A DNA stretch of 64,000 nucleotides, from NCBI GenBank assembly GCA_902627615.1, contig CACOJW010000003.1:44803-108802 (forward strand), written 5' to 3'. Below are positions 40,281-49,668 of this stretch, one piece after another. This stretch comes from an uncultured marine group III euryarchaeote. Lineage in GTDB: Archaea > Thermoplasmatota > Poseidoniia > MGIII > CG-Epi1. The position numbers and the translations under genes were made by a program. The notes beneath the pieces are model-generated. The model saw only the letters and a program-made list of their open reading frames with translations, ran no database searches and was not told the DNA's origin. Position 1 is the first letter of the stretch. Each line of letters opens with the position of its first letter.

Positions 40281-42130
40281 GTTATTTTTTTATCAATGAA
40301 AATTCGATACCATAATTCTACGTATAAAATCTTCCATATAATTTCACTGTAATCTTTTTTACCTTGGCTGTGTTTGTTGAGGTAAGATAAAGCAATATCT
40401 GAATTAAAAATTTTCCTTTCTTTAAAAGTTGAGGAAGTAAACAATTCTGTTGCAAATGTCATGAAATATTCTTCTTTGAACCAATTTGATTGAGGTGTAT
40501 CAAATCCTACCTTATTATTTCTTTCAAGAACCAAATCTGGCACTTTATTTTTCATTATTTGACGAAGAATATACTTATTTTGACCATTATGGATTTTAAG
40601 TGAGCTATCGGTGGCTAAACTTCTTTCAACCAATTTATGATCTAAAAAAGGGACTCTAGCCTCAACAGAAAAGGCCATTGAATTTTTATCTTCAACTCTA
40701 AGAAGGTGATTTAATTTATATCTCAAATGTCTCTCTACGCTTTCATTAAGACTAGTGACTTTAAAGAAATTTTTATAAAATTCACTTTTTAGTGATAATT
40801 TACTTTTAAATTCTTCATGAATCCATGGTTTATCCTTTTGAACAACTTCATCTCTAAGCTTAGAAGGAAGTAATAAAAACATTAAAAGTTGTAATGTGAA
40901 ACTAACATTCCTCTTCTGTTTAATCGCAAAGGAAGTGATTTCTTTTAGAGCCGTGAAATATTTTTTACTATTAATTAATTCGAAGAAATAAAAAGCAGAC
41001 ATATAATCATATCCTAAAATTTCATCCGCACCTTGTCCATTCAAAATAACTTTGATACCTTTTTTATTTACTTCTTGCATTACCTTCCAACCAGCAAATA
41101 TTGAACTACTGCCAAAAGGTTCTTCTTGTATTTTTATTAAATTTTCTAAATTTTCTACTAATTCTTTTCCTTCAGGCCTTACAAATGACGGGAGAGCCGT
41201 TACCCTTTCATTGACTTCATCAACATATTTTTTCTCGTCTAAAGTCCAGTTAGAATCATATACTGCTGAAAAAGTGCTAATATCTCTCTTTTCTCCGAGT
41301 GTTTCTCTCATTATCGTAGCTATTGTAGAAGAATCTAGGCCTCCACTCAATGCAGCTCCAACCTCAACATCACTCCTAAGATGCAACCGAATACTTGTGT
41401 AAAGATCCTTCATAAAATTTCTCACCTGCTGACTTCTAGGTGTAGTTTTAAAATTCTTTGGTAAAGAATACCACTTTTTAATTCGGAATTCATTTTTGGA
41501 AATAACTAAATAATGACCGGGTAGTAAATTCATTATGTCCTTGAAAGAAGTTTCTGATGAATGATCTGTTCTATTATAATATAAAAAATCAGATATAATT
41601 TTTTCATTTGCCAAACTTGGAATACTATTATCTGATAATATGGATTTTATTTCTGATGCGTAAACAAACTTATCTGAACTTTTATAATAATAAAAAGGCT
41701 TTATGCCAAATCTATCTCTAGCACAGAATAATTCTTTTTTATTTTTGTCAAAGATTACAAAAGAAAACATCCCTCTTAAAAATTTGACACAATCGTAACC
41801 GTATTGTGAATAAAGAATTAGTATTATTTCAGTATCTGTCTGCGACTTAAACTTAAAGCCTTTATTCTCTAAGTAAGACCTTATCTCCAGATAATTGTAA
41901 ATTTCACCATTAAATGTTATCCATAAATTATCGCCAAAGGACATTGGCTGATTTCCTAATTCTGATAAATCAATAATAGATAATCTACAGTGACCAATAC
42001 CTATACATTCATCAATATATTGTCCATCTCCGTCTGGACCTCTATGTTTTATTTTGCTTAGCATATTTGTTAAATAATCCGATTTAACAGTTTCTTTATC
42101 TAGTCTGTAAATTCCAAAGATTCCACACAT
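40277..42130 (-). CDS. Asparagine synthase-like glutamine amidotransferase
   Basis: A 617-residue AsnB-family enzyme: N-terminal class II glutaminase with Cys2 nucleophile (MCGIFGIYR) and the HRGPDGDG loop, and a C-terminal PP-loop synthetase domain (ALSGGLDSST, about 262-271). In glycan loci such enzymes amidate uronic acids rather than aspartate. The neighbouring UDP-sugar dehydrogenase, sugar epimerase and WbuXYZ genes make sugar amidation likely here, though free asparagine synthesis cannot be excluded. Confidence 0.88.
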   Translation of the reverse strand: MCGIFGIYRLDKETVKSDYLTNMLSKIKHRGPDGDGQYIDECIGIGHCRLSIIDLSELGNQPMSFGDNLWITFNGEIYNYLEIRSYLENKGFKFKSQTDTEIILILYSQYGYDCVKFLRGMFSFVIFDKNKKELFCARDRFGIKPFYYYKSSDKFVYASEIKSILSDNSIPSLANEKIISDFLYYNRTDHSSETSFKDIMNLLPGHYLVISKNEFRIKKWYSLPKNFKTTPRSQQVRNFMKDLYTSIRLHLRSDVEVGAALSGGLDSSTIATIMRETLGEKRDISTFSAVYDSNWTLDEKKYVDEVNERVTALPSFVRPEGKELVENLENLIKIQEEPFGSSSIFAGWKVMQEVNKKGIKVILNGQGADEILGYDYMSAFYFFELINSKKYFTALKEITSFAIKQKRNVSFTLQLLMFLLLPSKLRDEVVQKDKPWIHEEFKSKLSLKSEFYKNFFKVTSLNESVERHLRYKLNHLLRVEDKNSMAFSVEARVPFLDHKLVERSLATDSSLKIHNGQNKYILRQIMKNKVPDLVLERNNKVGFDTPQSNWFKEEYFMTFATELFTSSTFKERKIFNSDIALSYLNKHSQGKKDYSEIIWKILYVELWYRIFIDKKIT

Positions 42131-42132
42131 TA

Positions 42133-43209
42133 TTATTTCAATTCTTCTTCTATTAATTTAAGTAAAAATTGGCACACATCTATTTTATCTTTAATCAAAC
42201 GTTCTTTTTTTCTTTTCCACTTATCTTTTAAATTTTTTCTAGATAAAATAAAATTTAATTTTTCAATTAATTCGTAGGGTGATGAAGTTTTTACACCGAA
42301 TCCAAGACCATAATAATTTTCAATTTCATCCAAATAACCTAATTTTCCAACAAAATCGTTGTATCTTAAAGTCGGTGTTCCTAATATTGCTGATTCTGCA
42401 GTTATAGTCTGACTGTCTGAAATAACCAATTCTGAAAAAGCTAATACATGCAATATGTCTGAAGGATCTATCCTCAAAATCTTACTTTTATATTTCTCAT
42501 TTATACTTGACTCATTAATGATGTATACCTCACCATAAGCTTCACACTTGGCTATTATCTTATCAAGCAAGTTTGAATTGATACCCTTTTTTCCAAAATC
42601 ATGCGATGCGGATAAATCAACTAATCGTATTATGAAATATTTTTTGTTTTCAAGATTGTATGCCCTAATTCTTTTCGAATCAGCTTGGAAATATTTAGGA
42701 TGAAGATAAGCTAATTCTTGATATCCGTTAAAACTTATGCGCTTATTGAGCCACATTCCTTTGTCACAACATTCAGGTAAAATTACTTTTGTGGCAAAAG
42801 GATAGAAAAGGTAATTTTCAGGGGTTGCGGAAGTATCGTCCTCATTGACAATAAATGTTTTTATGTCTAGTAATCTCCCTATATGTGCAATTGTAACATC
42901 AGTACCCAAGATTAATTTAGGATTAAAAGATTTGATTAAATTGTAAAGTCTATATTCGCTCTTAATAGCAATCCCAATAAGTGATAAAAAAGAATTTTTT
43001 TTAACTGAGCGTCTAGACTCTGGGAAAAAATTAACTGCATCCCAATTTTGACTCTGAACTAAGCCAGATAGTACATCCTTGGAAACATAAAAAATACGTA
43101 CGTTATTCTTTCTTTCGATGAGTTTATTTATAATATTTTTATAATAATGATAGTGCGCAGGATGTCCTAATACAAAAGCTATTTTTGATTTATTTGAAGA
43201 TTGAATCAT
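42133..43209 (-). CDS. DUF354-family GT-B-fold protein
   Basis: A 358-residue protein of the DUF354 family, which has the GT-B fold and is related to UDP-GlcNAc 2-epimerases and glycosyltransferases. Visible elements are FVLGHPAHYHYYKNII at the N-terminus, FIVNEDDTSATPENYLFYPFA and the C-terminal LAFSELVISDSQTITAESAILGTP, corresponding to a nucleotide-binding segment. It overlaps the wbuZ gene start by 20 bases. It may transfer or modify the amidinated sugar; the exact reaction is unknown. Confidence 0.8.
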   Translation of the reverse strand: MIQSSNKSKIAFVLGHPAHYHYYKNIINKLIERKNNVRIFYVSKDVLSGLVQSQNWDAVNFFPESRRSVKKNSFLSLIGIAIKSEYRLYNLIKSFNPKLILGTDVTIAHIGRLLDIKTFIVNEDDTSATPENYLFYPFATKVILPECCDKGMWLNKRISFNGYQELAYLHPKYFQADSKRIRAYNLENKKYFIIRLVDLSASHDFGKKGINSNLLDKIIAKCEAYGEVYIINESSINEKYKSKILRIDPSDILHVLAFSELVISDSQTITAESAILGTPTLRYNDFVGKLGYLDEIENYYGLGFGVKTSSPYELIEKLNFILSRKNLKDKWKRKKERLIKDKIDVCQFLLKLIEEELK

Positions 43210-43942
43210 TTTTATCAGGATAATTAATCAATACTGCCCTATGAGGTCCAAAAAAAGTAAACAAAGATCCTACTGCAACTGCAGAGGATTTTTGTGTTTG
43301 TTTTAAAGTCTTAATATCTTCAATACTGCCAATTCCGCCCATTGCTATAGTTGGTATCGTAATCTTAGAAGAAATTGAATGAATTAAATTAAAATCGCAT
43401 CCTTTGAAAGTTCCATCCCTATCTAATGAATTTATAATTACTTCGCCGGCCCCCATTCTCTCCATCTCTTTCGCATGTTCTAATGGAGCTAAGTTCTCAA
43501 CTCGTTTACCGCTATTAGTAACAACTGAATAGGAGCCATTTGGATTGATTTTAGCATCTATTGAAACTACTATGGCTTGACTACCAAAAATTTGTGAGGC
43601 TTCTTTGATAAATTCAGGTTGCCTTACTGCGTGAGTGTTTATTGAGACTTTTTCAACTCCTAGATTTATTAATTTTCCAATACAATCGATTTCATTTATT
43701 CCTCCTCCAACTGCAAAAGGCATGTAGCATTCATTTGCTAATTTTTCAACTAATTTAAATGATATGTGCTTATTATCTAAGGTTGCATTAATATCAAAGA
43801 AAAATATTTCGTCAACCATTTTAGCATTAAAAATTCGAACCGTGTTTATAGGATCACCAACATACGTATGATTTGAAAAATTTATACCCTTAACCAGAGC
43901 ATTATCTTTAAGTAAAAGCGCAGGTATTATTCTAAAATTCAT
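43190..43942 (-). CDS. wbuZ: WbuZ-type HisF paralogue for sugar amidination
   Basis: A 250-residue (beta/alpha)8 barrel of the HisF family. The first strand reads RIIPALLLKDNALVKGINF: the catalytic Asp of true HisF (in CLDV) is a leucine, while the second Asp region (VVSIDAKI) is kept. This LLLKD signature marks the WbuZ group, which works with WbuX and WbuY in N-acetyl sugar amidination rather than in histidine synthesis. It overlaps the hisH-like gene and lies in the complete wbuX-Y-Z order. It probably handles ammonia delivery with WbuY. Confidence 0.9.
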   Translation of the reverse strand: MNFRIIPALLLKDNALVKGINFSNHTYVGDPINTVRIFNAKMVDEIFFFDINATLDNKHISFKLVEKLANECYMPFAVGGGINEIDCIGKLINLGVEKVSINTHAVRQPEFIKEASQIFGSQAIVVSIDAKINPNGSYSVVTNSGKRVENLAPLEHAKEMERMGAGEVIINSLDRDGTFKGCDFNLIHSISSKITIPTIAMGGIGSIEDIKTLKQTQKSSAVAVGSLFTFFGPHRAVLINYPDKNDSIFK

Positions 43943-44555
43943 TGTTTTCTATGAAATTAATTATAATTTCAAACCCTATTTCATGACTTTTTTCTGGATG
44001 GAATTGGGTGCCAAGTATGTTTTCTTTTCTAATCATGGAAACAAACTCCTTGCCATATTTTGTAGTTGCAAGAACGTCACTCTTTTCATTGCATACCATG
44101 TGGTAGGAATGAGTGAAATAGAAATCATGATTACCAGGAATTTTTAAAAAAAGATTACTCTTCTTTTTTATCTCTAATTGATTCCAACCAACATGTGGAA
44201 TTTTAAATCCTAGGTCTATTATAGAGTGATCTAATTTCTTCACTTCCGCATTTAACCACCCTAAGCCTTCACAGTTACCTTCCGTACTGCTCCTAGCAAA
44301 CAATTGCATCCCAAGACAAATACCTAATATTGGAATTTTTCTTACAGTGACCGCTTCTGTCAAAGAAGAAATTAAATCACGCTCTTTTAATTTAGTCATT
44401 GCTTCTTTAAAATGACCCACACCTGGTAATATCAATTTTTTAGATTTAATAATTTCTTCAGAGGTGGTTCCAATTTTAGAATCTATTCCGTGGTTAAATA
44501 ATTTATATTTTATCGAACCAACGTTAGCTATTCCTGTATCTACTATAGTTATCAT
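43932..44555 (-). CDS. wbuY: HisH-type glutaminase (WbuY) for sugar amidination
   Basis: A 207-residue class I glutamine amidotransferase subunit. The nucleophile is Cys80 in GICLGMQLF and the His186-Glu188 pair is in TQFHPEKS. The sequence follows HisH closely, but partners and neighbours place it in the WbuX/Y/Z set. It generates ammonia for the sugar amidotransferase. It overlaps wbuZ by 11 bases and is one base from the wbuX gene. Confidence 0.9.
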   Translation of the reverse strand: MITIVDTGIANVGSIKYKLFNHGIDSKIGTTSEEIIKSKKLILPGVGHFKEAMTKLKERDLISSLTEAVTVRKIPILGICLGMQLFARSSTEGNCEGLGWLNAEVKKLDHSIIDLGFKIPHVGWNQLEIKKKSNLFLKIPGNHDFYFTHSYHMVCNEKSDVLATTKYGKEFVSMIRKENILGTQFHPEKSHEIGFEIIINFIENNEF

Positions 44556-44556
44556 G

Positions 44557-45690
44557 TTAATTGAAAAATTTTTGGTATAATACGTAAGGTAACAGACCTA
44601 ATTTAGTTCCGAACTTTATGGGCTTCTGGAATAATTTAATAAGAGGATAATAAGTGTCATAATTTTTGTATGTCCTAGGTTTATCTTCTAATATTTTATT
44701 AAAATCTGAATATGATAAATCTAATTTTGATAAAGTATAATTTATTAACTCTTTTCTGTAAGGATATTCATTATCTCTGAGCTCGTTTATTGCTAACTCT
44801 CTAGTAATTTGATTGGTTCTAATGAAACCTGAAAGTTCTGTTATTCTTTTATCTATGTTGAATTTTTTTGGCAACAAAAAGGTTTGAAAAAATTCGGTGT
44901 AATATGATTCATGATGGTGACCGCCAGAGTATTTCCAGTCTAGCTTTTTTTCCAATACACTTATGGCCTTTGTTTTGTCATACTTAATATAATTAAGAAT
45001 CGGAACTGCTTTAATTCCTTTGATGAAGCTGTAGTAAAAAAAATCACTAAGGGTAACATTTGGAAAGGTTTTAAGCTTCTTACTTCCAAATTTATTTTGT
45101 ACGGAAGAAATGTAAAGGCCATCCATGTACGTCCAAGATTTTGGCATGAGGCTTTCATTTCTAAAGGAATGTCCATTCATTATGTACTTCAAATTAAATT
45201 TAGAGGCAACTCTCAAAAGACATCCATGTATTCCTACATCTGTTGGAATTTCCGCATCACTAGTGGATGCTTTTAGAAACGAAAGTTGAAGATCTTTAAA
45301 TTCGGCCCAGTTAACGACATAAGTGTACAAATCAATGTTTAATTGTTCGAGTAATTTTTTAATGTTACTTACTGCAATTGGACTGTTCCAACCATTATCA
45401 TAATGTACTGCTAACGGCTTTAAACCTAATCTACTGCATACATAGAGCATATAACTACTGTCAGTACCACCACTTACTCCAATTATACAATCATATTTTT
45501 TCCCTCGACCTTCCTCTTTTATTTTGGTGATAATTTGTTTTAATTTCTTATGACCTTTTTTACCGATAGGATACTGAATTTCCATCTCATCATGAATCTT
45601 ACAGAAATTGCAAATACCGTTTGAATCAAATTGTATCTCTGAAATTGTAGTATCTGAAACGCATCTTTTGCATATTTTATAATCGTTCAT
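44557..45690 (-). CDS. wbuX: N-acetyl sugar amidotransferase (WbuX/WbpG/PseA family)
   Basis: A 377-residue PP-loop ATP pyrophosphatase. N-terminal CX2C pairs (CKRC at 6-9, CNFC about 27-30) form a zinc site, and GVSGGTDSSYML is the ATP-binding PP-loop. The family turns an acetamido group into an acetamidino group, as in P. aeruginosa O-antigen (WbpG) and in pseudaminic acid derivatives (PseA). With wbuY and wbuZ alongside, amidination of a diacetamido sugar is the best prediction. The sugar itself cannot be named from sequence. Confidence 0.92.
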   Translation of the reverse strand: MNDYKICKRCVSDTTISEIQFDSNGICNFCKIHDEMEIQYPIGKKGHKKLKQIITKIKEEGRGKKYDCIIGVSGGTDSSYMLYVCSRLGLKPLAVHYDNGWNSPIAVSNIKKLLEQLNIDLYTYVVNWAEFKDLQLSFLKASTSDAEIPTDVGIHGCLLRVASKFNLKYIMNGHSFRNESLMPKSWTYMDGLYISSVQNKFGSKKLKTFPNVTLSDFFYYSFIKGIKAVPILNYIKYDKTKAISVLEKKLDWKYSGGHHHESYYTEFFQTFLLPKKFNIDKRITELSGFIRTNQITRELAINELRDNEYPYRKELINYTLSKLDLSYSDFNKILEDKPRTYKNYDTYYPLIKLFQKPIKFGTKLGLLPYVLYQKFFN

Positions 45691-45703
45691 TTTATATCAT
45701 CAC

Positions 45704-46636
45704 TTAAGAATTGTTAGAATCCATCCACATTGATAGCGCAATAATTTGTGTAGAAAAGATAAATAGTATCCCTACTGCTAATGAATTAATTAAGGGAATA
45801 TATCCAAAATTATACCAAGTATATAACATTCTAAAAGACATCAAAATTAAAATAATAATACTAATAAATGAAATGTAATAGGATAATAAAATAGGATGGA
45901 AATTAGGGCCCCCGTATTTAGTTTGTATTCTATTAAAAAAGCCGCGTGTAAGAAGATAAAGCATGAGAATCATATAACGACCTATCTTTATTCCTGAAAC
46001 TTCATTGCCATAAACCGGCGGCATAACTACATCATGTACTCGTAAATTATGTATATTTGCGTTAGATAATAAATCATTACAATAGCCATAACCTGAGTAT
46101 ACATTCCGTAAGTCAAGCTTAAGGAGGGCTAATTTTGTTATAGCTGTATACCCATTTTGAGGATCTGAAATATTCCAATACCCTGTTGAAATTTTATTAA
46201 GCAATGTTAAAATATTGTTACCAAATCTTCTAAAAAGAGGCATTTTACGCTTTAAAGGATGATGAAGTCTATTCCCCTTGGAGTAATCTGCGATATCTTT
46301 TACAAGAGGATCTAAAAGCTTAGGTAAATATTCAGGATCCATTTGATTATCTCCTGCCATAACTGAAATTATATCTATTTCTTTTTTTAATGACTCTTCG
46401 TATCCTCTTTTTATTGATCCACCTACTCCTCTATTTTGATTATTTTTGATAAGATTAATCTCAATCTTAGATGTTTTGGAATAGGTTTTTACTAAGTCAT
46501 ATGTTTTATCCGTACTACAATCGTCTATAACTATAACAATGTCAACATAATTTGGAATCCCTTTTAGCGTTTCTAGAATTAATTCTTGCTCATTAAAGGC
46601 TGGAACAACTATAGCTAGAGATTTACCCTTATACAT
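45704..46636 (-). CDS. GT2-family glycosyltransferase with C-terminal membrane helices
   Basis: A 310-residue protein: GT-A catalytic domain (IVVPAFNEQELILETL; VIDDCSTDKT; metal-site region VMAGDNQMDPEYLPKLL) followed by two membrane helices near 245-300. It resembles polyprenyl-phosphate sugar synthases of the DPM type. A role in making a dolichyl-phosphate-linked sugar for the membrane GT39-like neighbour downstream is plausible from gene order. Confidence 0.88.
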   Translation of the reverse strand: MYKGKSLAIVVPAFNEQELILETLKGIPNYVDIVIVIDDCSTDKTYDLVKTYSKTSKIEINLIKNNQNRGVGGSIKRGYEESLKKEIDIISVMAGDNQMDPEYLPKLLDPLVKDIADYSKGNRLHHPLKRKMPLFRRFGNNILTLLNKISTGYWNISDPQNGYTAITKLALLKLDLRNVYSGYGYCNDLLSNANIHNLRVHDVVMPPVYGNEVSGIKIGRYMILMLYLLTRGFFNRIQTKYGGPNFHPILLSYYISFISIIILILMSFRMLYTWYNFGYIPLINSLAVGILFIFSTQIIALSMWMDSNNS

Positions 46637-46641
46637 TATTT

Positions 46642-47814
46642 TTACTCATTTTGCCATATTCCTGCAATTTCTCTGAAAAAGTTATCATTAGTACAAATAA
46701 TTAATGTTAGAAAAAGATGTAAAAAAACACCTGAAAAGAGTATGTATCTCTTTTCAAATCCTACTAGGCTTTGAACAATAGTTCCAATATTCAAAAAACC
46801 TTGGCCAATAAAAAGATACACAATTGGAAAAATTAAGAAAGTATATCTAGGAGAATGGAATATTAAAAATAATACCATTGAAAAGCAAGATACAAATACA
46901 AATGAAAGTAAAATTAAATCATCATTTGAAATTTTGGACCTAAGATTGTAAAATCCTAAAATAGATAATGGCATTAAAGGAAAAGCGATAATTATTGTGT
47001 AAAATTTATACAAATAAGTATCTTTGAAAACTGGACTTAGAGAAGGCGTACCGGGCGCTTCTTCTTTCCCAAATACTTCTTTCACAAACAAATCATTGTA
47101 AAAGTCATAACCCCATATTTCATATATAACGAAAGAATTTATAATAAGTATAGATAATGAAATTAGAGCAAAAATAGACCATATTTTTAAAAAAAGAAAA
47201 TCGTAATTTTTAAAAAATTGCCATGATACCACAAATGTGAAAAAAATTGCTGCAGGTAATACAGTTGGTTTGTATATTACTCCGAAACCTAATATGAGTG
47301 CACTAATTATCAAACCTTTAGTAGGGAAATTATTATCTTTTAATTTAATCGTCAAATATATCGAAAATAGTAAAAAAAACCAACCTCCTAAATCATTCAA
47401 GATTGCAACACCCCAGTAAAGAATTGGAAAAGATGTAATAAGTAAAAGAGTCGAGTAAAGAGCAATTTCTCTATCTTGAACTATTCTGTATGAATATAAA
47501 AAGAAAAGTGGACCAAAAATAAAATAAAAGACTAAATTATGTAGTCCAATTGAAGTAGTATTATCAAAAATTAAAGCAAAAGGAAGAGAAAGGTAAACGG
47601 CTCCTGGCCTCAAAGCTACGTCTGGATCGTACCAAGGTTGGTTATTGAAAATAGCATCAATGCCTTGAACATAATCATATGAATCAGGATGTTTTTGCCA
47701 TCCACCATTCATAAAAATATACATGCTAAAAGTCAATGCTGAAAACATCCAAATACATTTTATTTCCTGTAGATGGGGTTTCAATAGATATCTCATTGAT
47801 TTTATCAAAGACAT
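46642..47814 (-). CDS. Polytopic GT39/GT83-like membrane glycosyltransferase
   Basis: A 390-residue protein with roughly ten membrane helices. The first outer loop carries HPDSYDYVQGIDAIFNNQPWYDPD, an acidic segment comparable to the catalytic loop of GT-C transferases that use lipid-phosphate sugars. No other motif is diagnostic. The adjacent DPM-like gene could supply its donor. It may instead be an accessory membrane protein. Confidence 0.65.
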   Translation of the reverse strand: MSLIKSMRYLLKPHLQEIKCIWMFSALTFSMYIFMNGGWQKHPDSYDYVQGIDAIFNNQPWYDPDVALRPGAVYLSLPFALIFDNTTSIGLHNLVFYFIFGPLFFLYSYRIVQDREIALYSTLLLITSFPILYWGVAILNDLGGWFFLLFSIYLTIKLKDNNFPTKGLIISALILGFGVIYKPTVLPAAIFFTFVVSWQFFKNYDFLFLKIWSIFALISLSILIINSFVIYEIWGYDFYNDLFVKEVFGKEEAPGTPSLSPVFKDTYLYKFYTIIIAFPLMPLSILGFYNLRSKISNDDLILLSFVFVSCFSMVLFLIFHSPRYTFLIFPIVYLFIGQGFLNIGTIVQSLVGFEKRYILFSGVFLHLFLTLIICTNDNFFREIAGIWQNE

Positions 47815-47820
47815 ATTAAT

Positions 47821-48627
47821 TTACTTCTTGTAATTATCTAAAAATAGATGGAGATCATCTCGTATTTCATCATTGTATTTAATTATAGATGAAAGCAAAT
47901 CTGAGTTAGTAACTGTTGAAAAAGCCCGTATATCTTTTGGTAAACATTTACCTCCAAAACCTCTCTTTCCATCGGGGCCTGGGACTAAAGACATGTGTGG
48001 ACCTATAATTTCAAAATTATCGAAGGCTATTTTACGAACTACTTCGTATTCTATACCTATGCTTTGGCAAGAATCAAAAATCATATTGGCTATTGCAACT
48101 CTTGAAGCTAACATAGTATTCTGTGCACACTTAATCATTTCAGCTTCTTCTAGTGAAGTATGATAGAAGTTTGCATTAGGTATTGTTACCTGCTTGTACA
48201 TCGATTTAACTTTTTCGAAAACCTGAGATTTATCAGTACCAATTACTACTACATCCTGATTTGCAAAGTCTTCATTTGGAGTTGTACTCTCTCGAAGAAA
48301 TTCTGGATTAAAAACAATTTCGAAATCATAAAGTTCTGAATATTTTTTGCATGTTCCTGGCGGTACTGTACTTTTTATTATGACTGTCCTTTCGTAATTT
48401 ATTTTACTAAGATTTTCTAAAGAGTCCCTGATTGCATTGTCGTCAACAATATTCATCTTACAATCGAAGGGAGTCGGCACCATAATGAAAACAAAATCGC
48501 ATTTGGCTAAATTTTCAAACTTATCTTGCTCGAGATATTTATCATAAATAACTAAATTAAAATTATTTGAAAACGTGTTAGCTGCTGCCTTACCAACTAC
48601 TCCATACCCAATGATTCCTATAGTCAT
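47821..48627 (-). CDS. UDP-sugar dehydrogenase family protein, short form
   Basis: Oxidises a UDP- or GDP-sugar C6 to a uronic acid. The NAD site is GIIGYGVVGKA, and the catalytic Cys228 is in GFGGKCLPKD; VVIKSTVPPGT and FNPEFLRES are also present. At 268 residues it lacks the C-terminal UDP-binding domain of standard enzymes (about 400-450 residues). No remnant follows before the next gene, so it is a natural short form rather than an obvious frameshift. Whether it still binds substrate alone, or works with a partner, is open. Confidence 0.85.
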   Translation of the reverse strand: MTIGIIGYGVVGKAAANTFSNNFNLVIYDKYLEQDKFENLAKCDFVFIMVPTPFDCKMNIVDDNAIRDSLENLSKINYERTVIIKSTVPPGTCKKYSELYDFEIVFNPEFLRESTTPNEDFANQDVVVIGTDKSQVFEKVKSMYKQVTIPNANFYHTSLEEAEMIKCAQNTMLASRVAIANMIFDSCQSIGIEYEVVRKIAFDNFEIIGPHMSLVPGPDGKRGFGGKCLPKDIRAFSTVTNSDLLSSIIKYNDEIRDDLHLFLDNYKK

Positions 48628-48650
48628 ATTACCAACTTGAAGAAGGTGTA

Positions 48651-49646
48651 TTATATCTCTTTTGTAATTTCATAATCTGATAAGTCTATTTTTTTTTGCC
48701 ACGGATCTATTATTGTAGACCAGAAAATTAATAAAAATAGAGTGAAGATTAACCAACCTAAGTTAACGTGAACCCATTCCAAAGCCTCGGCACCGTAATA
48801 ATGCCCTACTATCACAATTATAAACATTCGAAATAAATTCGACAAATAGCACAAAATTAATCCAAGACCAAAAAGTGGTAAAGATAATTGCACAGGGAAT
48901 TTTTTTTGAACTACGTAGCTGAAAAAAGCTGAGGTAAAGATGATAGTTGAGTATAAACCGCTACATTCAACTGCTACAACAACTGAACTAATTTTATTAG
49001 CTTCTAAATTTTCATAGTAAAGGGAATTATCAATGGACCAAACATTAAAACCAAAAGCTAATAGCATATTTTCTAGAGGCGAAACAAGTAAAACTTTAGT
49101 TGAAACAACCCAATAGTATGGTAGATCTTCAACATTATAATTAATTAATTTATATAGTAAAAGTGGAAATATAAAAATAAAAGTAAATGAATTTATAAAC
49201 AAAAATAAAAAGTCCCTTTCGGCGTTATAATTAGAAGGGATAAATCCAAAAAGGCACCAAGAAAGACCTAATATTATTAATAACTCTCCGTTAGTAGAAA
49301 TCGAGCCATCGAATAACAAGTATTCTAAAAATAGCGACGAAAAGATTATAAGAATACCTATTGATAAAGAATAAGATTTAATTTTATCGTAATAATCAAG
49401 AATAGAAGGTTTTATTATTTTTTTACTATAATCATTCCAATTCAATTTAACAATAAAAAATGAGGATGAAATAAGGAGAAGGAAGGTATACCACTTTGAA
49501 AATTCTGAATAAAAAATCGATAGAGAAACTGATTCAATAAAAAATACAGCAAAAAATGTGGTTTTAATTCTCTTAGAGAAATTTGGAATATTATAAAAAA
49601 TAAACATTATGAATATCTGTGTAAATATAATTAGCAATTGATTCAT
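48651..49646 (-). CDS. Archaeosortase/exosortase-family transpeptidase
   Basis: A 331-residue integral membrane protein with about nine helices. The three family residues are Cys228 in VAVECSGLYS, Arg273 in LSNLFRM and His293 in WVHVNLGW, in the order and spacing of exosortase/archaeosortase active sites. Such enzymes recognise C-terminal sorting tripartite signals (short motif, helix, basic tail), cut them and usually attach the protein to lipid. No protein in this window ends with a recognisable signal. Its place in a glycan locus parallels bacterial EpsH-type exosortases found with exopolysaccharide genes. Confidence 0.85.
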   Translation of the reverse strand: MNQLLIIFTQIFIMFIFYNIPNFSKRIKTTFFAVFFIESVSLSIFYSEFSKWYTFLLLISSSFFIVKLNWNDYSKKIIKPSILDYYDKIKSYSLSIGILIIFSSLFLEYLLFDGSISTNGELLIILGLSWCLFGFIPSNYNAERDFLFLFINSFTFIFIFPLLLYKLINYNVEDLPYYWVVSTKVLLVSPLENMLLAFGFNVWSIDNSLYYENLEANKISSVVVAVECSGLYSTIIFTSAFFSYVVQKKFPVQLSLPLFGLGLILCYLSNLFRMFIIVIVGHYYGAEALEWVHVNLGWLIFTLFLLIFWSTIIDPWQKKIDLSDYEITKEI

Positions 49647-49668
49647 TGTATAGTCTTGTTATTAAATT

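Noticed and set aside
43190..44555. HisF and HisH as histidine biosynthesis genes
   Set aside because: The HisF copy has lost the first catalytic Asp, no other his gene is present and both adjoin an N-acetyl sugar amidotransferase gene.
47821..48627. The short UDP-sugar dehydrogenase as a pseudogene
   Set aside because: All motifs are intact, the frame has no break and the following gene begins at once, leaving no decayed remainder.
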